Of a stretch of 45,000 nucleotides of DNA, positions 21,560 to 31,728 are shown one piece after another. The notes below the pieces were generated by a model. The model ran no database searches. It saw only the letters and a list, made by a program, of their open reading frames with translations, and had not been told where the DNA came from. The translations under genes were made by a program, and so were the position numbers. The stretch is from Prorocentrum cordatum (Eukaryota; Sar; Dinophyceae; Prorocentrales; Prorocentraceae), in the NCBI GenBank assembly GCA_963575745.1, contig CAUYUJ010017804.1, positions 439,874-484,873 on the forward strand, written 5' to 3'. How positions within the stretch are numbered: position 1 is the first letter of the stretch; each line of letters starts with the position of its first letter.

Positions 21560-21560
<1 letters not shown>

Positions 21561-21840
21561 ATCCCCATTCCTCTTTCCTCCTCGCCTCCCACTCCAACTC
21601 CCCGCGCCTCGCCCCTCACGCCATATCGCCCCGCGGGCGGGGCACCTTACCCTATCCTCTTTCCCCCCCCGCTACAATTCTACAGTGTGAATGCTACTCT
21701 CCCCTTTCCCCTGAGGTGGTGATGACGATATCCCGCCCCTTCCGCATAATGTCTTACACGTACGATTTCAAAAGTTGAAATTCCCTACGTTGTGTTACCA
21801 TCCAAGTGTTTTCATGCTTTAAAAATGGTGTTCCAGCTGT
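21560..21840. other. Unassigned sequence
   Basis: Pyrimidine-rich then AT-richer sequence between the ATC tract and the CCCACAGGT minisatellite. Nothing is recognised. Confidence 0.3.
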
Positions 21841-21844
21841 AGCG

Positions 21845-22150
21845 CTCCCGCCCCAGTCTCGCAGGCCTCGCAGGCCCCACAGGGCCCACAGGACCCAGAG
21901 GTTCTACATGTTCCACAGGTCTGACAATTTCCACAGGTCCCAAAGGTCCCACAAATGTCGAAGGTCCCGCATGCCCCACAATTCCCAAAGTTCCGTCAGG
22001 TCCCGCAAGTCCCAGAAGTGTCGCATGTCTCACGGGTCCCACAGAGGTCCCCCAGGTCCCACAGGTCCCGACGGTCTCACAGTTCCCGCATGTCCCACAG
22101 GTTGCGAAAGCCCCACAGCCACAAAGATCCCCCAGGTCGCACATGCCCCG
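21845..22150. repeat. CCCACAGGT minisatellite
   Basis: About 30 imperfect 9-bp or 12-bp units of the type TCCCACAGG, with variants CCCGCATGT and CCAAAGGTC. Confidence 0.9.
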
Positions 22151-23595
22151 CAAGTTTCCCTGCTCCGACTGCGCATCGCACGGTGGGGTCTTTTGTGGAG
22201 CCCCAGGTCGGCCACGGCACGCGTCCACGGTTAGAAACAGAATCGGCGCGATGGGAAGCGATGGGATGGGAGGGAGGGATAGGATATCAGATATGGCGCC
22301 AGTGCACCTAGCTTGCCCTTCTCTCTCGCTCCCTCTCCCCCTCCACCCCGCCTCGCCCATCCGCCCCGCTTCCCCCCACCTTCCGCCTCCCCCCTCGCCC
22401 CTCCGCCCCTCCGCCTCCGTCCCGCCTCCCCCCCGGCCGCCCCGCCCCTCCACCCCTGCACCGCGCCTCCCTCCGGAGGCGGCTGCGCCCCCGCGGGCAG
22501 CATCTCCAGGGGCGCCACCTGCACGGCACGAGCTGGCCGCGGCGGGGAGGCGGCGGCCGATTTCGCCGACGACTGGCTTCGCCGACGGCTGGTTTTGCCC
22601 GCGGCCAGCTTCGCCGACGTGGATTCGTCAACCCGACCACCGGTCTCGCACTGCTAAGTTCGCCGACCCGCCCGTCAGGGGCCCGCCCGCCCGACCCGCC
22701 AGCTTTGGTCCTGCCGCGCCGGATGCTCTGACGCTCGTGCGCGTCTCTCTTGCGCGAGCCTTCCTGACCCGACGTGCGCATATTGTGAGTGCCGCCGTCG
22801 CCACAGGGAGGGAGGGAGGGACGGACGAAGAGGGGAAGTAATGGAGGGAGGGGAGCGATGGGAGCGAGGGGAGCGAGCGAGCGCGCGGTGCCGCCGTGGG
22901 CGCGGCCCATGTGGGCCTGCGCGGAAGGGCTGGAGCTCTCAGGTCGTGTTGTCCGTGTTCGGGTAGCCCACAGCATACAGTGTAAGCGGACTGGTACGTA
23001 GCCCAAGTGACAGTGCCATGCGCAAGTGCCAACCACCATTCGTAACCAGAATCGTCGGACACTCCGCTGCAGTGGCCAACAAGATCCCTAGCTCCCAAGA
23101 CAAAAACTTCAGAATCTCGTGGTGCCAACGTTTCCGCTGCCCGCCGCGCTCTCGTTTGGCTGGTCTTTTGTCGCATCGTGGATGTGCCCAGGTGGAACTA
23201 ATCGGGGGGGAGGATCGGGGGGGAGGGCCACAGGCGTCAGGCCGAAGCGGATCAGGGGAGGAGAGAGGAGCGAACGACAAAGCAAGGGAGGCAGGAAGGC
23301 TGCTGAGGCGAGGGCACGTTGGCTGCTGAGGAGGGAGGCGAGGGGCGCAGCACGAAGGTAGGGAGGGAGGCCGCTGAGGCGAGGGCAAGCCAGCTGCCGA
23401 GGAGCGTCGCGGGATGCGCAGGGGGGGGCAGGCTGCAAGGGCGAGGGGAGGCGAGAGGACCTGGCCCCGCGCCACGAGGCGGCCGTACACGTCGCGGTGG
23501 AAACGCAGTAGGTCCATGGCGTCGCGCACGCCCGCGCGGGCCGCGACCTCCGGCGCACGGGCGGGAGGGAGCCTCCTCCCTCGCCTCCTCCCGCA
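22150..23595. other. No assigned gene; C-rich and GA-rich sequence with two coding-like patches
   Basis: 22.3-22.5 kb is C-rich (CCTCCCCC words). 22.56-22.62 kb has TTCGCCGACG repeats. 22.8-22.9 kb has GGGAGGGA runs and 23.2-23.45 kb is purine-rich. Two minus-strand patches look protein-like but unassigned: one around 22.95-23.15 kb (QRKRWHHEILKFL) and one around 23.45-23.55 kb (VRDAMDLLRFHRDVYGRL). They may be exon or retroelement scraps. Confidence 0.3.
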
Positions 23596-23599
23596 CTTT

Positions 23600-23740
23600 C
23601 TTCCTCCCTGCGCCTCCTCCTCCTCCTCCGCCTCCTCCTCCTCCTCCTCCTCCTCCTCTTCCTCCTCCTCCTCCTCCTCATTTTCCTCACCCTCCTGTTC
23701 ATCCTCTTCCTCCCCTTCCTCCGCCTCCTCCCCCCCCGTC
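23600..23740. repeat. (TCC)n tract
   Basis: TCC triplets with a few interruptions. The minus strand is GGA-rich. Confidence 0.9.
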
Positions 23741-23974
23741 GCCGCAAACCCTCATGGTGCCCAGTGGGAACCGACACACCTCCCTTCGGCAAGCCTCGGG
23801 CTGCACCGCCGCTGGGTAGAGAAGCTCCAGGCCGGACAGCCCGTCAGGGTGCTCCATGACCTGCCCGAGACGCCGGACCCGCCCGCGCCTTCCTAAGATA
23901 TGACGTTGCCTTCTCCTCCTGTTCCTTCTTTTCCTCCCTCCTCCTCCTCTTCTTCCTTTTCCCTTTCCTCCCCC

Positions 23975-24350
23975 CCCGTCATCACCGTCATCATCACCAC
24001 CACCATCACCAACGCCAGCATCAGTATCACCATTTGCACCATCATCATCAACAGCGACAGCAACATCAAACACCTCATGGCCATCACCAGCATCACCATC
24101 GTCATCGCCATAATTATCACCGTAAGCATCAACAGCATCGCCATCAGCCGCATAGTCATCATTACCATCCATGCCGGGACTAGTATCACAACCGCAGTCA
24201 CCAACACAATTGACATCGTCATCGCAATCACCATCATCAGCAGCAACATCATCACAATCGTCACCGCAATCATCATCACCACTAACATCAGCAACATCAA
24301 CCAATTTCGGAATCGCCATCATCATGACTACTGCTACTGCTACTGCTACT
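23975..24350. repeat. (ATC)n tract, interrupted
   Basis: ATC/ACC/AGC triplets, more degenerate than the 20-21 kb tracts, ending in a short CTACTG run at 24,328-24,350. Confidence 0.9.
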
Positions 24351-25325
24351 ATCGCTGGAGCTGCTGTCGCTGGGCACGCCTGGCTGCGGGGTACTACTTG
24401 TGTCCGTCGGGCAGCGTCGAGGCCACAGCGGGAGCACGCTGCTAGCTCGGAGAGCCACATCGGTTAGAGGTGCCAGGGTGGAGAAGAGAGCGGGGAGCAA
24501 GGCATCGGCAGCAGCAGGACTTAGAGGGAGGGAAAGTTGGGAATTGGCCACACATAACAGATGATGAGAAACAACAAGCGGCATCAAAGCGATAGGGGAC
24601 GGCTCCGACAGCCTAAGACGGCGACTGGGCCAGTGAGAGCTGATGGGCTGGAGGGAAGCACGGGAGACAAACGCGAGAAGCCTAGAGCATGACATAGAAT
24701 GCCATTGTGAGTCGGCACAATCATGAATCATGACAGCCGAAGATACAAGCCTGTGATTTCTGAAATCGAAATCCTGCACACCGTGCGCCAGTGCAGTTTT
24801 GGCGAAGCTGTTGCCCAAACTTGAAGGACAAACTAAGACGGTCTCGCGGACTTCATTCCAGCGAATGCGGAGGATGACGTTAGCCGGTCTAGGGAAGAGA
24901 TAGAGAAGGCGAGCGGAGAAGTCACGGTGGAACGACGAGGGGAAGAGCCGAGAGGCGAGAGATTCGTAAACATTGCGCTGGACTTTGCTGTGGGCAGACA
25001 CCGCGCCCCACGCTGCACGGCTTGCCTGAAGCGCGGCCCGGCGCCGCTTCGAATGGGAAGGAAACTCGTCCGCGGCCTCCCGAAGTCCGAGCGCGAAGCG
25101 CGGACACGTGCAGAATCCAGGGTAAACGGGCTGGCGCGCCGCGCCCGTGGCCGCGCGAAATCCAGGAGGGCCGCGAAGCCCGACAGCGTTGCCGACCACG
25201 CAGATCGCAAAAAACGCATCTCCCAACTCGCGGGCGCGCATATTGCGCTGAGCGAGGTGGACATTCTGCTGCCGCGCTGCCCGAGCGATTGCGCGGAGGG
25301 CGATCCGCTGGTAGGGTGGAGGCAT
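24297..25325 (-). pseudogene. LINE fragment: region between endonuclease and RT
   Basis: This frame follows the endonuclease. It has an Arg/Ala-rich helical stretch (YQRIALRAIARAARQQNVHLAQ), then CPRFALGLREAADEF, and further on Trp/Arg/Asp-containing sequence (NVILRIRWNEVRET). Composition and position fit a LINE endonuclease-RT linker, but no motif is diagnostic. The last ~60 residues are Ser-rich readings of the triplet tract, not coding sequence. Confidence 0.4.
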
Positions 25326-25329
25326 GAGG

Positions 25330-26118
25330 CTGGCCCATGGTGAGAGAGCCCCGGGCGGCGCGAGCTCCCTCGATCGTGATGTCCGTCGAGCGGGGTCGAT
25401 ATATCTGCCATGTCCACCTGCTCAAACATCTGGCCGATAAGCTTGCCGAACTCGGGCCGCTGAAAGATGCCAGCTGGGCTCGGGCGGTCGCCCGGCTGCG
25501 CGCGAAGGCGAAGGCGTTGCGCGCGTTCCATGCCAGCGAGGTCTGAGAGGTGCGTGGAAAACGAAGTTTCTGGGCCCGTGAGCCCGCGCCCCCGTGCAGG
25601 ACTGGGCCAGGCCACGCCCTGGCGCGGGCGCGAACAAGCGATCGATGTTGCTGAGAGCCCCCAGTGCAGCGTGGTAATGAAGCGGCTCGTTGAGATCGAC
25701 GTCGCACAACCTTCCAAAGCAACGCTCCCAAGCCCTGTCCCTCGAACGGCGCCACTGGAGATCGGGGCGTCCCTGCGCGCTGCTACAGGGGGAGCTCCAA
25801 CAAAGTTGAAGTCGCCACCTACGATCACGAGGGTCTTCATCGGGTTCTCCTCGGCGGCCTTTATGTCGTCGGTTATAGCGTCTATGACGCAGTCGCGCCG
25901 CGCACGCGCAAACCCAAACATGCGCACGTTGTAATGCGATGCGCGTGCCCCGTCGACAACTGGAACGCGCACTTCAGAGCCCGCCCAGGCACTGAAACTG
26001 CGTCTTGCATGTCGGGAGCCCCCGGGCCCGCGACGGCCTTAAACTGCGGAGCGAACGTGACCTTTCCACCCGCAGCATGGGGGATAATGGGGAATGAGAG
26101 AAGACCGAGCAACGACAA
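25330..26118 (-). pseudogene. LINE fragment: EEP (apurinic-type) endonuclease
   Basis: This domain would nick target DNA to prime reverse transcription. The first part reads PDMQDAVSVPGRALK (about 26.0 kb), then shifts frame into DGARASHYNVRMFGF and LVIVGGDFNFVGAPP; GDFN (25,805-25,816) is the catalytic Asp/Asn motif of the fold. A further frame change gives EPLHYHAALGALSNIDRLF (about 25.64-25.70 kb), matching the segment before the active-site loop. PGLSHHGPASC (about 25.34-25.37 kb) stands where SDHxPV is expected, with His in place of Asp. At least two frame changes make the copy inactive. The domain order and motifs are seen; assignment to a LINE is inferred. Confidence 0.65.
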
Positions 26119-26204
26119 TAATATGTATATGACGCATCATCGCCTCGATTTCAGCGATAACCCCATGGGCTTCCTAAGCGCCCATAAGATCACCCTGCCC
26201 GGCA

Positions 26205-26290
26205 AATCCGCCGATCCAGCGTGTGCGTTTCTGAGAGCGTGGACTCGAGCACGCTCAAGCTTCGCTCTGCAGGGGGGGGGGGGGGTAAAG
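26205..26290 (+). repeat. Poly-G-ended module, copy 1
   Basis: AAATCCGCCGATCCAGCGTG, TTTCTGAGAGCGTGGACT and CTCAAGCTTCGCTCTGCAG are followed by a run of about 14 G (ending near 26,286), then TAAAGTCAAAATATGGTTCT. Nearly the same ~75 bases recur at 30,953-31,030. Confidence 0.8.
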
Positions 26291-26336
26291 TCAAAATATG
26301 GTTCTATTTAACGATGTGCTGTTTTTGCTTACGCGG

Positions 26337-27583
26337 ACCTCTCCTCTCCTCTCCTTCTCTCTCCTCTCTCTCTCTCTCTCGTTTCCGTTAGGATTCTATC
26401 ATAGGAGGAAGGCGTATTACACATTGATTCCTTTTGTGGAGGATGACAATCGGATTCCTTTTGCGAAGGTTTACAATAGGATTCCTTTTGTGGAGCATTA
26501 CAATAGGATTCCTTCTGTGGAGGATTACAATAAGATTCTTTTGCGGAGGAATGCAATAGGACTCCTTTTTGTGGAGGATTACACTATGATTCCTTTTGTG
26601 GAGGATTACAATAGGATTCCTTTTGTGGAGGATTACAATAGGATTCCTTTTGTGGCGGTACTTTGGAGAAACCTAGGAGGAGAAAAAAAAAGAGAAAACC
26701 AATGAAATCAGGAAAATTGCAGGTTTTCACTGATTTTCAATGTTTCGCAACGAAAAAAATATGAAAACACCGCATTTTCAGCTTTCCGGGGCCGAAAACA
26801 TATAAAAACACAGCGTTTTTCTAGCTCCCTGAAGCAAGAAACATGTAAAAACACAACGTTTTCAAGCCCCTGGAGCCGAAACGCTTTGTTTTAAGATGGT
26901 TTCGCGTCCAGGGGCTTGACAACGCTGTGTTTTTTATATGCTTTTCGCTCCAGGGATCTAAAAACGCTGTGTTTTTATATGTTTTCGGCTCCGGAAAGCT
27001 GAAAATGCTGTGTTGTCATACCTGTTCTTTGCAAAACATTGAAAATCATTGAAAACTTGTAATTTTCATGATTTCGTTGTTTTTTGTTCTTTCTCCTCCT
27101 AGGCTTCTGCCAAATACCGCGATCAAAGGAATCCTATTGTAATCCTCCACAAAAGGAATCCTATTGTACTCCTCCACAAAAGGATTTCTATATTAATCCT
27201 CCACAAAAGGATTCCTAGTGTAATCCTCAACAAAAAGAATCCCATTGCAATCCTCCACAAAAGAATCCTATTGTAATCCGCCACAAAAGGAATCAATGTG
27301 TAATCTGTCACAAAAAGAATCCTATTGTAATCCTCCACCAAAGGAATCCTATTGTAATCCTCCACAAAAGGAATCTTATTGTAATCCTCCGCGCAAGGAA
27401 TCCTATTGTAATCCCCCACAAAAGAATCCGATTGCAATGCTCCACAAAAGGAATCCTATTGTAATGCTCCACAAAAAAGGAATCCCATGGTAAACCTTCA
27501 CAAAAGAAACCCGATTGTCATCCTCCGCAAAAAGAATCAATTTGTAATACGCCTTCCTCCCATGATAGAACCCTAACGGAAAC

Positions 27584-27622
<39 letters not shown>

Positions 27623-27640
27623 GAGAGAAGGAGAGGAGAG
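26337..27640. repeat. Large fold-back inverted repeat (~1.3 kb)
   Basis: The left arm (26,337-26,882) and right arm (26,899-27,640) are inverted copies around a 16-base loop. From outside in, each arm has CT/GA-rich microsatellite ending ACCTCTCC / GGAGAGGT, then GTTTCCGTTAGG-TTCTATCAT (26,381; inverted at 27,583), tandem 27-bp subrepeats, CTAGGAGGAGAAA, and an A/T-rich core with repeated CCGAAAACATATAAAAACAC. The innermost 20 bases (26,863-26,882 and 26,899-26,918) match at 18 positions. The right arm has more 27-bp units (about 15 against 9). The architecture resembles Foldback-type elements. No transposase is present. Confidence 0.8.
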
Positions 27641-27679
27641 GTGGGTGGCCCCAGGTGGCCGTCCGTCCGTCGCGTGTCC

Positions 27680-28190
27680 AGGAAAAAATCCTCAACAAAA
27701 GGAAGGGATTTGTAATCCGCTACCAAAGAAATCAAATTGTAATCCGCCGCAAAAGTAATCCTTTTGTAATCCGCCACAGGAGGAATCCTTTTGTAATCCA
27801 CTACGTAAGGAATCAATTTGCAACCCGCCACACAAGAAATCCTTTTATAATCCGCAACAAAAGAAATCCTTTTGTAATCTAGTATAAAAGGAATTACTAT
27901 GTAATCCGCAACAAAAAGAATCAACTTGTAATCCGCCACAAAAGAAATCCATGTATAATCCGCCACAAAAGGAAACAAATTGTAACCCGCCACAAAAGAA
28001 ATCAGTTTGAAATTCGCCGCACAAGAAATCCTGTTGAAACCCGCCACAGAAGGAGTCAATTTGATATCCGCTACAAACAACATTGATTTGTAATTCGCCA
28101 CAAAAAGGAATATATGTGCAATCCAGCACAACAGGAATCAACCTATACTTCGCTACAAAAGGAATCAAGTCGTGATCCGCCACAAAAGAA
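27680..28190. repeat. 27-bp minisatellite, diverged continuation
   Basis: About 18 units of AAAGAAATCCTTTTGTAATC-type sequence with CGCCACA, in the same orientation as the right arm of the fold-back but more diverged. In-phase translation of the minus strand gives a drifting nine-residue repeat (FVADYKRIS). Confidence 0.85.
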
Positions 28191-28259
28191 AACCTTCTGT
28201 AGGGAGGGGATGTAAATGGTGGGTCAATCGCTACTAGGATTTCATGACAGGTGCATCTA

Positions 28260-29715
28260 TTTTTCATCGGATTATATTAGATGTGGGTCCATATGTAATG
28301 GGATTCTCTTAGAGGTGGATCCATCGCGAATCGGACTCCACTAGAGGTGGATCCATCTCAGATAGGATCTCATTACAGGTGGATCCATCTCTAATCGGAT
28401 CCTATTAGAGGTGGACCCATCCCTAAAAGGATTCTAGTAGAAGTGGACCCATCCCGAACAGAGTTCTATTAGAGGTGGATCCATATGCAATGTGGATCCA
28501 TTTGGGGTGGATCCATTTCTAACCGGATTCTGTTAGAGATGGACCCATCTCTACTAATGTTCAAGTAGAGGTGGATCAATCTGTCGTAGGATTCTATTCG
28601 AGGTGGAGCCAAGAGGTGGACCCATCTCTGTTAGACCTCTATTTGAAGTGGATCCATATGTAATCTGCTTGCACTCGAGGTGGGCCCATCTCTCACAGGA
28701 TTCCATTAGTTGTGGATCCAGCTGTAGTCGGATTCCATTAGAGATGGATCCATCTGTAACATGATTATATTCGATGTGGATCCATCCGTAATCGGATTAT
28801 ATGAGGGGTGGACCCATCTGTGTTAGGACTCCGTTAGAAGTGGATCTAGATGTGGTAAGATTGAATTGGGGGTGGACCCGTTTGTAATGCGATCTTATTA
28901 GAGGTGAATCCATGTGTAATAGTATTCTATTAGAGGTTGATCCATGTCTTGTAGGACTCCATCAGAGGTAGGTGGACCCATCCCTAATAGGATTCTATCA
29001 GAGGTGGACCAGATGGAATAATATTATTTTAAAGGTGGGTCCATCTGTCATAGGGTTCTGTTAGAGATGGATCCCTCCACGCTAGGATTCCATTAGAGGT
29101 GGATCCATATCTAATCGGATTTTATCAGAGGTGGGTCCATCTTTGATGGGATTCCATTCGAGGTGGGCCCATTTGTGATGGGATTCTGTTCGAGGCGAAC
29201 CAATCTCTAATAGCATGTCATTGGGGATGGGAACATCTCTAATAGGATTAGTTTAGAGGTGGATCCATCTGTAATTAGAGCCCATTAGAGGGGCATCCAT
29301 GTCTACTTGGATTCTATCAGAGGTGGACCCATCGCTAATCGGATTCTATTAGAGGTGGACCCATATGTAATGGGGTTATATCAGACGTGGGTTCATATTA
29401 AAAACAATGTGATTAGAGGTGGATCCATCTGTACCAGGATTCCATTCGAGGTGGATCCATCTCTGATGTGGTGCCATTTGTTGTGGACCCATCTCTAATG
29501 GGATTCTCTTAGAGGTGAATCCATATGTCGTAGGATTGTATTAGAGGTGCCTCCTTATGTGGTGAGATTTTGTTAGGGGTGGGTCCATTCCGAATCCGAT
29601 TATATGGAAGGTGGATCCATATGAAGTAAGATTCTCTTCGGGGTGTATCCATCTGTAGTACGATCCTATGAGAGCTGGATCAATTTATAATGCGATTCTA
29701 TTCGAGGTTATGCTG
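28260..29715. repeat. ~32-bp minisatellite, about 45 units
   Basis: Units contain AGAGGTGGATCCATCT, GTAAT and GGATTCTATT with frequent substitutions and small indels. The array runs ~1.45 kb without a gene. Confidence 0.9.
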
Positions 29716-30040
29716 GCTCAGTTTTCCCACTTTCTTTTAGCAGAGGCACCTTTGCATTTCGCGCCCCGCATGAGACATGCAGTAACAGCGAACGAATCAG
29801 TAGACTAGACCCCGCTGCTCCCCCAACGCAAAGATTACTCGCAAGCGCCCAGCATCTGCGATGTAGGTATCACTGCTCCTTCGCAACTTGAACGCGCATG
29901 TTCGCGCTGGTTGTCGCTGTATATGAAAACAGCTTCTTTTCTTAACCTGATCGCATACGTCTGCTTTGTTGCACGGATAATCGTAAGAAACCAGAGTCGC
30001 GACATAGAACCATATTTTGAGCCCACAGTGGGGGGGGGCA
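29716..30040. other. Unassigned sequence
   Basis: Mixed sequence between the 32-bp array and the poly-G modules. It contains ATAGAACCATATTTTGA (about 30,005), the inverse of a segment beside the poly-G at 26,291-26,310. Confidence 0.35.
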
Positions 30041-30120
30041 CGTTATTTCCGACGTCATGTCCAACGTCATTTCCGACGTTTTTCGGTCCACGGATGCAAG
30101 TGAATATAGAAAACTCAAAT
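30020..30120. repeat. Poly-G plus TTTCCGACGT module, copy 1
   Basis: A G run near 30,028 is followed by CACGTTATTTCCGACGTCAT, CATTTCCGACGTTTTTCGG and then TAGAAAACTCAAATTCCGG. The same order occurs near 30,680-30,770 and 31,140-31,270, with a partial copy at 31,020-31,110. Confidence 0.8.
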
Positions 30121-30570
30121 TCCGGGGACGCCTGGGATCGCCTGGGAGCGTGCTGGGAGCGCCTGGGAGCGCCTGGGAGCTCCTGGGAGCGCCTCGGAGC
30201 GCCTGGGAGCGTGCCGGGAGCGCCTGGGAGCGCCTGGGAGCGCCTTGGAACGCTTGGGAACATGCGGGAACGCCCGGGGGAGTGCTGGGAGCGCTTGGGA
30301 GCGTGCCGGGGGCGCCTGGGAACGCTTGGGAGCGTGCCGGGGAGCGCCTGGGAACGCTTGGGAGCGCCTGGGAGCGCCTGGGAGCGCCGGGGGGCGCCTG
30401 GGCGCGCCTGGGAGCGCCTGGCAAGGTGCCAGGAGCGCCTGGGAGCGTGCCGGGAGCGTGCCGGGAGCGCCTGGGAGTGCTTGGGGGCGCCTGGGGGCAC
30501 CTGGGAGCGCCCGGGAGCGCCCGGGGGCGCCTGGGAGCGCCTGGATGCGTGCCGGGAGCGCCTGGGCTTA
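30120..30570. repeat. GCGCCTGGGA decamer minisatellite
   Basis: About 45 units of GCGCCTGGGA with variants such as GTGCCGGGA. Long open frames through it on both strands are readings of the decamer. Confidence 0.95.
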
Positions 30571-30654
30571 AGACGCACCACCAGGCCCCCAAGAGGGTTC
30601 CAAGACGGCCCCAGAAGGGCCCAAGACGGCCCAGGAGCGCCACAAAACGACCCA

Positions 30655-31475
30655 AGTCCAGAGCCCAGTTCGCTTTGCAGGGGGGGGGGGGGGGCGCACA
30701 TTAATTCCGACGCCATTTTTTTCGTTTTTCGGTACCCGGGGACAGGGGGGCATAGAAAACTCAAATTTCGGAACCCCGACGGCCCAAGAGGAAGCCAAGA
30801 GAGGCCCAAGAGGCCCCCAAGACAATGCAAGAGGGCCCCGAATCGCCGAACCATCGCTCGAACCGCCCACGATGCCCCGAAGACAATTCAAGAAACTTCC
30901 ACGACGTCCCCATGGATCCCTCGCGACACTTCCCCAGAATGCCCAAAGACTGACAAATCCGCCGATCCGGCGTGTGAGTTTCTGAGAGCGTGGACTTGAG
31001 CTCGCTCAAGCTTCGCTCTGCAGGGGGGGGTGCGTTATGTCCGATGTCATTTCCAATGTTTTTCGGTATGCGGGGATATGTCCCGCGTCATTTCCGATGT
31101 TTTTCGGTGGACTTGAGCTCGCTCAAGCTTCGCTCTGCGGAGGGGGGGGGGGGGGGGCGCGCGCGTTATTTCCGACGTCATTTCCCACGTTTTTCGGTGC
31201 ACGGGGATATTTCCGACGCCATTTCCGACGTTTTTCGGCACCCGGGGACAGGGGATATAGGAAACTCCACTTCCGGAGCCCCGATCGCCCAAGAGGAAGC
31301 CAAGAGAGGCCCCAGAGGCCCCCTAGACAATGCAAGAGGGCTCCGAATCGACGAAACATCGCTCGAACCGCCCAAGATGCCCCGAAAACAATTCCAGAAA
31401 CCTCCAAGACGCCCCCAGGACCCCTCACGACACTTTCCAATAATGCCCAAAGACTGACAAATCGACCCGTTCCCT
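30655..31475. repeat. Tandem duplicated poly-G modules (two ~300-bp units plus partial copies)
   Basis: Unit 1 (about 30,655-30,950) and unit 2 (about 31,140-31,450) share the G run, the TTTCCGACG segment, CACCCGGGGACAGGG, AAGAGGAAGCCAAGAGAGGC, CCAAGACAATGCAAGAGGG and AATGCCCAAAGACTGACAAA. Between them lies the CTGAGAGCGTGGACTTGAGC...CTGCAG + poly-G module (30,953-31,030) and a shortened repeat of it at 31,106-31,157. Confidence 0.85.
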
Positions 31476-31690
31476 TTCCTTTGGAAAACGTACATGTTCG
31501 GCATATTCGTCTCTTGGGCCTTCACAATGTCCAAGACGGCTCGCTCTCACCCCCCCCGGATCGGCGGCACTGGCCGGAGGCCAGCCCAATAGCTGAAAGT
31601 ACTTAGATTTCCGGTCATAAAGCCGACGCGAACGAACGTCCTGGAGAAATCGTGTACGGGCATTTCAAGAACCGCAGAGGCTGGAGGCAT
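31475..31690 (-). pseudogene. LINE fragment: beginning of EEP endonuclease
   Basis: From an ATG at 31,690 the frame contains VRVGFMTGNLSTF, with the Asn expected at the first active-site position of the EEP fold. It ends in a stop at the CCGGGGGGG run near 31,550. In another frame just after, DIVKAQET (31,510-31,533) matches the DIVxxQET motif holding the metal-binding Glu. The rest of the domain is missing; repeat DNA follows. Confidence 0.5.
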
Positions 31691-31728
31691 GATGAGGACG
31701 CCGGCGACACCATGCCGCGAAGAGAAGG

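Larger units (their letters stand above)
24297..26118 (-). mobile_element. Second LINE fragment: endonuclease region and linker, decayed
   Basis: On the minus strand, an EEP-type endonuclease is readable from about 26.08 to 25.33 kb in two frames, followed by a linker ending near the ATC tract at 24.35 kb. The RT is absent. The piece is bounded on one side by a triplet repeat and on the other by a poly-G module at 26.2 kb. Confidence 0.65.

Noticed and set aside
28260-29715. CRISPR-like array
   Set aside because: The ~32-bp units are contiguous, without spacers, and diverge in every part. No cas-like gene is present and the context is eukaryotic.
29835-30999. Two ~340-360-codon ORFs on opposite strands
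   Set aside because: Both run through the GCGCCTGGGA decamer array and have Gly/Ala/Trp-rich or Arg/Pro/Ser-rich repeats with no family motif.
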